Shown here piece by piece: positions 7,298 through 10,999 of a stretch of 10,999 nt of DNA (the first letter of the stretch is position 1; the number at the start of each line of letters is the position of its first letter). A program made the position numbers and the translations under genes. This DNA is from JAJFKJ01 sp964443025 (GTDB lineage: Bacteria > Pseudomonadota > Gammaproteobacteria > JABCZS01): NCBI GenBank assembly GCA_964443025.1, contig CAYUEL010000072.1:1-10999 (forward strand). The letters are read 5' to 3'. The notes under the pieces are model-generated. The model saw nothing but the letters and a program-made list of their open reading frames with translations. It had not been told where the DNA came from and did no database searches.

Positions 7298-8479
7298 TTA
7301 TGGGAAGGTAGTTGTAATAGTGAAACTATTGGAGGTGACCGTTACACCATTGGAATAGGTTGCTGTCACAGTGGCTGTGATTGGGTTAGGGTTAACATTG
7401 TTATTGCCAATGCATGAAATAACACCCGAATTATTGATTTGGGCATTGCCTGATATGTCGTCACTGCTTATCGAATAACTCACCGGTGAACCTAAGAAAT
7501 AAGACGCGGTGGCAAACGTTTCGTTACCGATTCCGAGAGTAATATCAGGAATATTAGACGCCAGACCTGTTGTCTCATCAGTAGAGGAGAGGGCTTGTTC
7601 ATCCGCCTTCGCCAATACCAATGGCATATAAACAGCGGGTTGGTTTGTCCAATCGAGTAATGTTTGATCTAACAAACCTGCTTGTACAGGAGCTGCGTTA
7701 CCGACTAAAGTAATCGTCACAAACCCTGCCAATGCATCACTAATTCCTTCGCGACCTTGTGTGGCTTGACCTTTAACACCTAACTCCAATGCCATGTTTT
7801 TCATTGGGATTAAATAATTCACGCCACCGTAATAGTTTGTATAGAGGTTCGCTAAATCTGTGCCCAATTGTGCATTCACGCGATCACCAAAAGGTTGCGT
7901 GATAAGGCCACTGAAACCAAGTCCTTCAGAGGTTTCATTGTTGCTGTATTCATAAATGAAACGGGTATTATCGTAGCGTGCTTTGGCATCGACGATTGTA
8001 AGTGTGGGTAATTCAAAAGCAAATCCCGCAGCGGTACCATATGTTTTTTTTTTTTTTATACGTGCGTTATCTTCTACTTTTTTATCAGGTGTGTATGCAT
8101 AATAACCTGATACTTCAAACGCGAGGGGTAATGAACTGTTTTCAAGGAAAGGTAAGAACTGATATGCCAGTCCACCGGCGTATTGATCGACCCACACTTG
8201 TTGATTGTTGATGTAAGTAAAAGCAATATCCTGATTCTGTAATAAGTATTCACCACCTAACTTAAACCGATTATGCGGCGTGAGTTCATAAGCCAATGTT
8301 AAATTACCGCGATACGATTCTTCGTATCCTGCTTCCAGCAATGCGCCAATAGCAAAGTTATCACCTAATGTGAATAGTGCTTTAGGTGCAATCCCGACGG
8401 TTTCGATGGTTGTGTCATTCGCTAACAAAGCGAGGGGACAAACAAATAAACCAGTAATAATAACTCGACTTAATTTCAT
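7298..8479 (-). CDS. Outer-membrane beta-barrel protein with C-terminal Ig-like domain
   Basis: 393 residues from the ATG at 8479. MKLSRVIITGLFVCPLALLA is a clear signal peptide (cleavage near A20). Residues 25-258 alternate polar and nonpolar residues with aromatic girdles and Gly/Tyr-rich strands (LTLAYELTPHNRFKLGGEY, YAGGLAYQFLPF, LEVSGYYAY-like runs), as in an outer-membrane barrel ending near GFVTITL. After a linker (260-310), residues 311-393 look like one Ig/cadherin-like domain (SPVSYSISSD, NNSGVISCIG, ITATVTATYSNGV). Barrel first and Ig domain last is the order of inverse autotransporters (intimin/invasin), but I do not recognise the barrel as that family. Lys142-145 are encoded by an A14 tract (see repeat). 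An ATG 18 bp upstream precedes the -10-like box and the signal peptide and was not chosen. pldA follows by 14 bp. Confidence 0.8.
   Translation of the reverse strand: MKLSRVIITGLFVCPLALLANDTTIETVGIAPKALFTLGDNFAIGALLEAGYEESYRGNLTLAYELTPHNRFKLGGEYLLQNQDIAFTYINNQQVWVDQYAGGLAYQFLPFLENSSLPLAFEVSGYYAYTPDKKVEDNARIKKKKTYGTAAGFAFELPTLTIVDAKARYDNTRFIYEYSNNETSEGLGFSGLITQPFGDRVNAQLGTDLANLYTNYYGGVNYLIPMKNMALELGVKGQATQGREGISDALAGFVTITLVGNAAPVQAGLLDQTLLDWTNQPAVYMPLVLAKADEQALSSTDETTGLASNIPDITLGIGNETFATASYFLGSPVSYSISSDDISGNAQINNSGVISCIGNNNVNPNPITATVTATYSNGVTVTSNSFTITTTFP
8044..8057. repeat. 14-base homopolymer (T14; A14 on coding strand) inside the barrel-protein gene
   Basis: Fourteen T in a row on the plus strand, read as ATA-AAA-AAA-AAA-AAA-ACA in the gene (Ile, four Lys, Thr at residues 141-146). 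With 14 bases the frame is open. A change of one or two bases would truncate the protein shortly afterwards. Tracts of this kind are typical slippage sites. Confidence 0.95.
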
Positions 8480-8485
8480 GCAGCC

Positions 8486-8491
8486 ATCATA
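8486..8491 (-). promoter_or_regulatory. Possible -10 box of the barrel-protein gene
   Basis: TATGAT on the minus strand (five of six to TATAAT) ends 6 nt before the ATG at 8479, the same arrangement as at rimK. The best -35 at 17 nt is poor (TTTCCT). There is no clear ribosome site, only a weak GATGG, so a leaderless start is possible even though the gene lies just 44 bp after the previous one. Confidence 0.4.
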
Positions 8492-8503
8492 TACCAAAAT
8501 TTT

Positions 8504-8539
8504 ATTTTAGGAAACTCTAGATTTTAGGAGATTTTAGGA
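8504..8539. repeat. Three copies of ATTTTAGGA at the end of the membrane-protein gene
   Basis: ATTTTAGGA occurs at 8504-8512, 8521-8529 and 8531-8539. The last two are adjacent with a 10-bp period and encode the final residues and stop of the membrane protein. It may be local duplication; I see no hairpin or clear function. Confidence 0.6.
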
Positions 8540-10008
8540 ACGTAGTTATGAATGTTTTGTGCTTGGTTATCAGAATACGTTTCCAGTTCGAGGTTATGAG
8601 TTTTGTTATTCCATAAATAAGTAGCGGTACGAATAACCGATTTACCGCCTTCAAGCGCGTCTTGTGATCGGTATTCCGCATAAGGCAAATCTTCGCCCTG
8701 TGTATCATCATCACTTTCTTGTGTCGACATGTAGGTATTAGCAGAACCTAAACCACCGCCGGTTCCTGCAAGAATTTTAGAAGCCACGTGATTGCCTTCG
8801 GCTCCTTTGGCTGATAAACCCGCATTTGCACCGGCATTGGCAGCGGCTAATACATGAACGGGATAACACAACGTAACAACCAATGCTGAAACAGGTAAAT
8901 AAACCAGTGAAAAAATAAATGTTGCTAGTCCACCGAAAAGCCATCCTACTTTTTGTTCACAGGCAGAATAAATATGACTCACTTCTTGTTGGCCCGCATG
9001 GTAGGATTTAATCGCTAAATCTGTGACAACTCCCGCTCCTCGATAAGCTGCAATGGTAGCAAAACTTAAATAACCGATAAATCCAACCACTAAAAAGATT
9101 GAACTGAATGCTCCACTTAAACCATGCAGAGGCCCCAGTAATTTTAAAAATGCAATGCTTGCTTCGGCAGAGGCATTAAAGAAACTCCATAAACCATAAG
9201 TACCTACACCTGCAAAAATAAAAAATACACCGAGATGGGCGTAATCACGTGCAAGATGTCCTGGTCGAGGCTTCATGCTGCGAAAAGATTGAGAGAGATA
9301 GGCAAGGTTAAAATCATGTCTGGCGAGGTAATTCACCGGAGGGTGAGTCGCTAGCGCCCAATTTGCCACGAATGAAATGACTGAAAAAATACCTAATAAA
9401 AAGGCCCAGCCGATATCCCCCGCCGCCCAACTGCTGATGTTGACATCCACTCCCATTTCATCAAAAGCAGGAATAACACCAGAGACAAAATAAGCGGTCA
9501 TTGCAAACGCGGAAATGGGTGCTATCACAAAAGTAAACAAGCCAATGAAAAACTTTTTATGGGGAGATACTTCATGAAAGTGATAAGTTTCATCGGTTGT
9601 AATTTTTGCTTTGAGGTAGATGGTTTTACGATTTTTTTCTTCTGCGTGAGTTTCATGAAATATGCTGAAATCTTTATTAAACAGGCGGTACAACATGATG
9701 GGTATGCAAACCCAAAACATCGCAATGTTCGCCACCAATGTTGCGATACCGGCTGCAAAACCTAATTCCGCCCATAAACCCAGATCGGTAATTGTATAGA
9801 TTGAAGCGGCGGCGCACAAAAACGCGTAAGTGATTGCAAAGAACCAGCCTACCCAATATTGCCAACGTTTCTTGCGGTATTTCCACAGTTCAGGATTAAT
9901 AAATCCTTCCCAGAAATCATCCAGTGCTTTTTCACGTTGGCTAAAAAAATCTTTCCAACGTTGAAGAAGTGTTAAATCTGAATGTTGTTCCGTGGCTGAT
10001 GCAGTCAT
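8524..10008 (-). CDS. Multi-spanning inner-membrane protein of unknown function
   Basis: 494 residues from the ATG at 10008. I do not recognise the family. A hydrophilic N terminus (1-50, rich in charged and aromatic residues) is followed by about seven or eight hydrophobic segments (roughly 52-74, 80-108, 152-176, 199-220, 257-277, 298-322 and 354-383). Then comes an Ala/Gly-rich stretch (388-423, including LAGTGGGLGSA) and a polar C-terminal tail of about 70 residues with an acidic patch (ESDDDTQGED). The Ala/Gly-rich stretch before a soluble tail is odd and could itself enter the membrane. The start is chosen because a strong promoter ends 6 nt before it; an upstream ATG (10050) would overlap nadC by 35 bp. 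nadC ends 7 bp upstream. There is no evidence for transport or enzyme function; a membrane-inserted effector is only one possibility. Confidence 0.82.
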   Translation of the reverse strand: MTASATEQHSDLTLLQRWKDFFSQREKALDDFWEGFINPELWKYRKKRWQYWVGWFFAITYAFLCAAASIYTITDLGLWAELGFAAGIATLVANIAMFWVCIPIMLYRLFNKDFSIFHETHAEEKNRKTIYLKAKITTDETYHFHEVSPHKKFFIGLFTFVIAPISAFAMTAYFVSGVIPAFDEMGVDVNISSWAAGDIGWAFLLGIFSVISFVANWALATHPPVNYLARHDFNLAYLSQSFRSMKPRPGHLARDYAHLGVFFIFAGVGTYGLWSFFNASAEASIAFLKLLGPLHGLSGAFSSIFLVVGFIGYLSFATIAAYRGAGVVTDLAIKSYHAGQQEVSHIYSACEQKVGWLFGGLATFIFSLVYLPVSALVVTLCYPVHVLAAANAGANAGLSAKGAEGNHVASKILAGTGGGLGSANTYMSTQESDDDTQGEDLPYAEYRSQDALEGGKSVIRTATYLWNNKTHNLELETYSDNQAQNIHNYVPKIS

Positions 10009-10014
10009 AGGTCG

Positions 10015-10044
10015 ACTATACAGTGAAGCGCATCGAATAGTCAA
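10015..10044 (-). promoter_or_regulatory. Probable promoter of the membrane-protein gene inside the end of nadC
   Basis: On the minus strand, TTGACT (10044-10039, five of six), an 18-nt spacer and TATAGT (10020-10015, five of six), ending 6 nt before the ATG at 10008. The -10 overlaps the nadC stop codon. It gives the membrane protein its own transcription despite the 7-bp gap, and predicts a leaderless start. Confidence 0.6.
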
Positions 10045-10843
10045 TTGCATGAATATTTTTAGTTAATAAACCTAACGAAATATAATCCACGCCTAATTCC
10101 GCCAGGGTGACGACGTCTTTTGAATCAATGCCAGACACTTCAATCAAAGTTTCAGGATGAGGGATTGCTAAGGCTTGTCGAATGGTATTGAGTGTAAAAC
10201 CATCCAACATGATGCGATGAACGCCCGTGGTTAATGCTTCTTTATATTCATCGATGTTTTCCACTTCTACTTCTAAAAATTTTTTCGGATGTAATGATCG
10301 TGCTTGTGAAACCGCTTTCGTAATCGATCCACACGCCATGATATGATTTTCTTTAATGAGAAATGCATCATGCAATCCTTTGCGATGATTCGTTCCTCCG
10401 CCCACACGCACCGCGTATTTTTGCGCTAACCGCAATCCGGGAATCGTTTTACGGGTATCAGAAAGTTTAGTCGATGTATGTTTGATTTTATCCACCCAAT
10501 AATGTGTGGTCGTTGCCGTCGCACTCAATGTTTGCAAAAAATTTAACGCGGTTCGTTCACCCGTTAACAATGTACGTGCGAGTCCTTGAAGCTTGCATAC
10601 AACCGTATTAGCCGGAACGTGATCGCCTTCCGTGACTTGCCAATGAATATGAATGGAAGGGTCGAGTTGTGTGAACGCTTTTGTTGCGAAAAGTTGCCCG
10701 CATATTATTGCATTTTCATTTAATGTGATTTGCCCTTCAATCATTTTATCGGGCGGTATTAATGCTGCGGTAATATCACCGCTGCCAATATCTTCGGCCA
10801 ATGCGGCTCGAACGATTAAATCAATGTATTGAGAATCTAGCAT
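10016..10843 (-). CDS. nadC: Nicotinate-nucleotide pyrophosphorylase (quinolinate phosphoribosyltransferase) NadC
   Basis: Converts quinolinate and PRPP to nicotinate mononucleotide, CO2 and pyrophosphate in de novo NAD synthesis; cytosolic. 275 residues from the ATG at 10843, a normal length. Family motifs: AEDIGSGDIT (16-25), GERTALNFLQ (95-104), DTRKTIPGLR (129-138), GGGTNHRKGL (148-157), KENHI (164-168), EVEVEN (191-196) and IMLDGF (211-216). These carry the Arg, His, Lys, Glu and Asp residues that bind quinolinate and phosphate. An ATG 18 bp upstream (10861) would add six residues but lies before the likely -10 box. No Shine-Dalgarno is visible. It heads the right-hand minus-strand block. 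No nadA or nadB is in view. Confidence 0.95.
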   Translation of the reverse strand: MLDSQYIDLIVRAALAEDIGSGDITAALIPPDKMIEGQITLNENAIICGQLFATKAFTQLDPSIHIHWQVTEGDHVPANTVVCKLQGLARTLLTGERTALNFLQTLSATATTTHYWVDKIKHTSTKLSDTRKTIPGLRLAQKYAVRVGGGTNHRKGLHDAFLIKENHIMACGSITKAVSQARSLHPKKFLEVEVENIDEYKEALTTGVHRIMLDGFTLNTIRQALAIPHPETLIEVSGIDSKDVVTLAELGVDYISLGLLTKNIHAIDYSMRFTV

Positions 10844-10849
10844 AGTAAG

Positions 10850-10877
10850 ATAATATATCATAGCATCAGAATGGCAA
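10850..10877 (-). promoter_or_regulatory. Probable nadC promoter
   Basis: On the minus strand, TTGCCA (10877-10872, five of six), a 16-nt spacer and TATTAT (10855-10850, five of six). The -10 ends 6 nt before the nadC ATG at 10843, so the transcript would begin at the start codon. Confidence 0.55.
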
Positions 10878-10959
10878 CAGAATCTCGTGGAAAACCTTTA
10901 CGTGAGCCGCGAACACGAGAGCGGGTGCGAGAAATCATGCTTCCTACATCCGCTTGTAT

Positions 10960-10997
10960 CGTCATTGCGAGGAGTGCGTAGCACGACAAAGCAATCC
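10960..10997. repeat. Small dispersed palindromic repeat (CATTGCGAGG...GCAATCC type)
   Basis: Imperfect inverted repeat: outer arms ATTGC (10964-10968) and GCAAT (10991-10995), inner arms GTGC (10974-10977) and GCAC (10981-10984) around GTA. Near-identical elements are common between genes of intracellular proteobacteria, as I recall them. The rest of 10862-10959 holds the nadC promoter and no convincing gene. Confidence 0.7.
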
Positions 10998-10999
10998 AC

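Noticed and set aside
9525..9886. Several open frames of 68-77 codons on both strands inside the membrane-protein gene
   Set aside because: They are alternative frames of a well-supported gene, with no start signals or recognisable domains.
10871..10981. Plus-strand reading frame of 36 codons (MATESRGKPL start) running into the palindromic repeat
   Set aside because: It covers the -35 element of nadC, its last codons come from the repeat, it has no ribosome site, and the Arg-rich sequence matches nothing I know. It could be a gene remnant but cannot be supported.
1..10999. tRNA, rRNA, CRISPR arrays, transposase genes and prophage genes
   Set aside because: None seen on either strand. The coding density is high and no regular spaced repeats or cloverleaf-like segments were noticed.

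Overview
The window looks like a chromosomal segment of an AT-rich gammaproteobacterium, probably a member of Legionellales (Coxiella/Legionella side). This rests on gammaproteobacterial housekeeping genes (RimK, NadC, OMPLA), a eukaryotic-like protein kinase of the kind common as effectors in that order, and, at the right edge, a small palindromic repeat of the CATTGCGAGG...GCAATCC type common in intracellular proteobacteria. The order-level placement is inference. A 10-N assembly gap lies at 4804-4813.

Left block (1-4053, all minus strand): a tight five-gene run reading rimK, a retropepsin-like 'ATP-dependent zinc protease' (RimB type), an MscS-family channel, a transporter-less MgtE-like regulatory protein, and a full-type MgtE magnesium channel cut by the window edge. 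Gaps are 8 and 23 bp, then overlaps of 1 and 20 bp, so this is very likely one operon. It joins ribosomal protein S6 tail modification to osmotic and Mg2+ homeostasis.

Middle (4128-6373, plus strand): a class I glutamine amidotransferase-like protein, divergent from rimK and interrupted near its C terminus by the gap, then a stand-alone Ser/Thr kinase-like protein that may be a secreted effector.

Right block (6366-10843, minus strand): nadC, a large multi-spanning membrane protein of unknown function, an outer-membrane beta-barrel protein with a C-terminal Ig-like domain and a 14-base homopolymer in its coding sequence, and outer-membrane phospholipase A (pldA, TTG start). The kinase and pldA meet tail to tail with an 8-bp overlap. 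The last 155 bases hold the nadC promoter and the repeat, and no convincing gene.

The most striking pattern is at gene starts. Six genes (rimK, the amidotransferase, the kinase, the barrel protein, the membrane protein and nadC) have a -10-like hexamer just upstream of the start codon, five of them with exactly 6 nt between, and no clear Shine-Dalgarno. Genes internal to operons have a Shine-Dalgarno or overlap the gene before. This points to leaderless mRNAs at transcription-unit heads.
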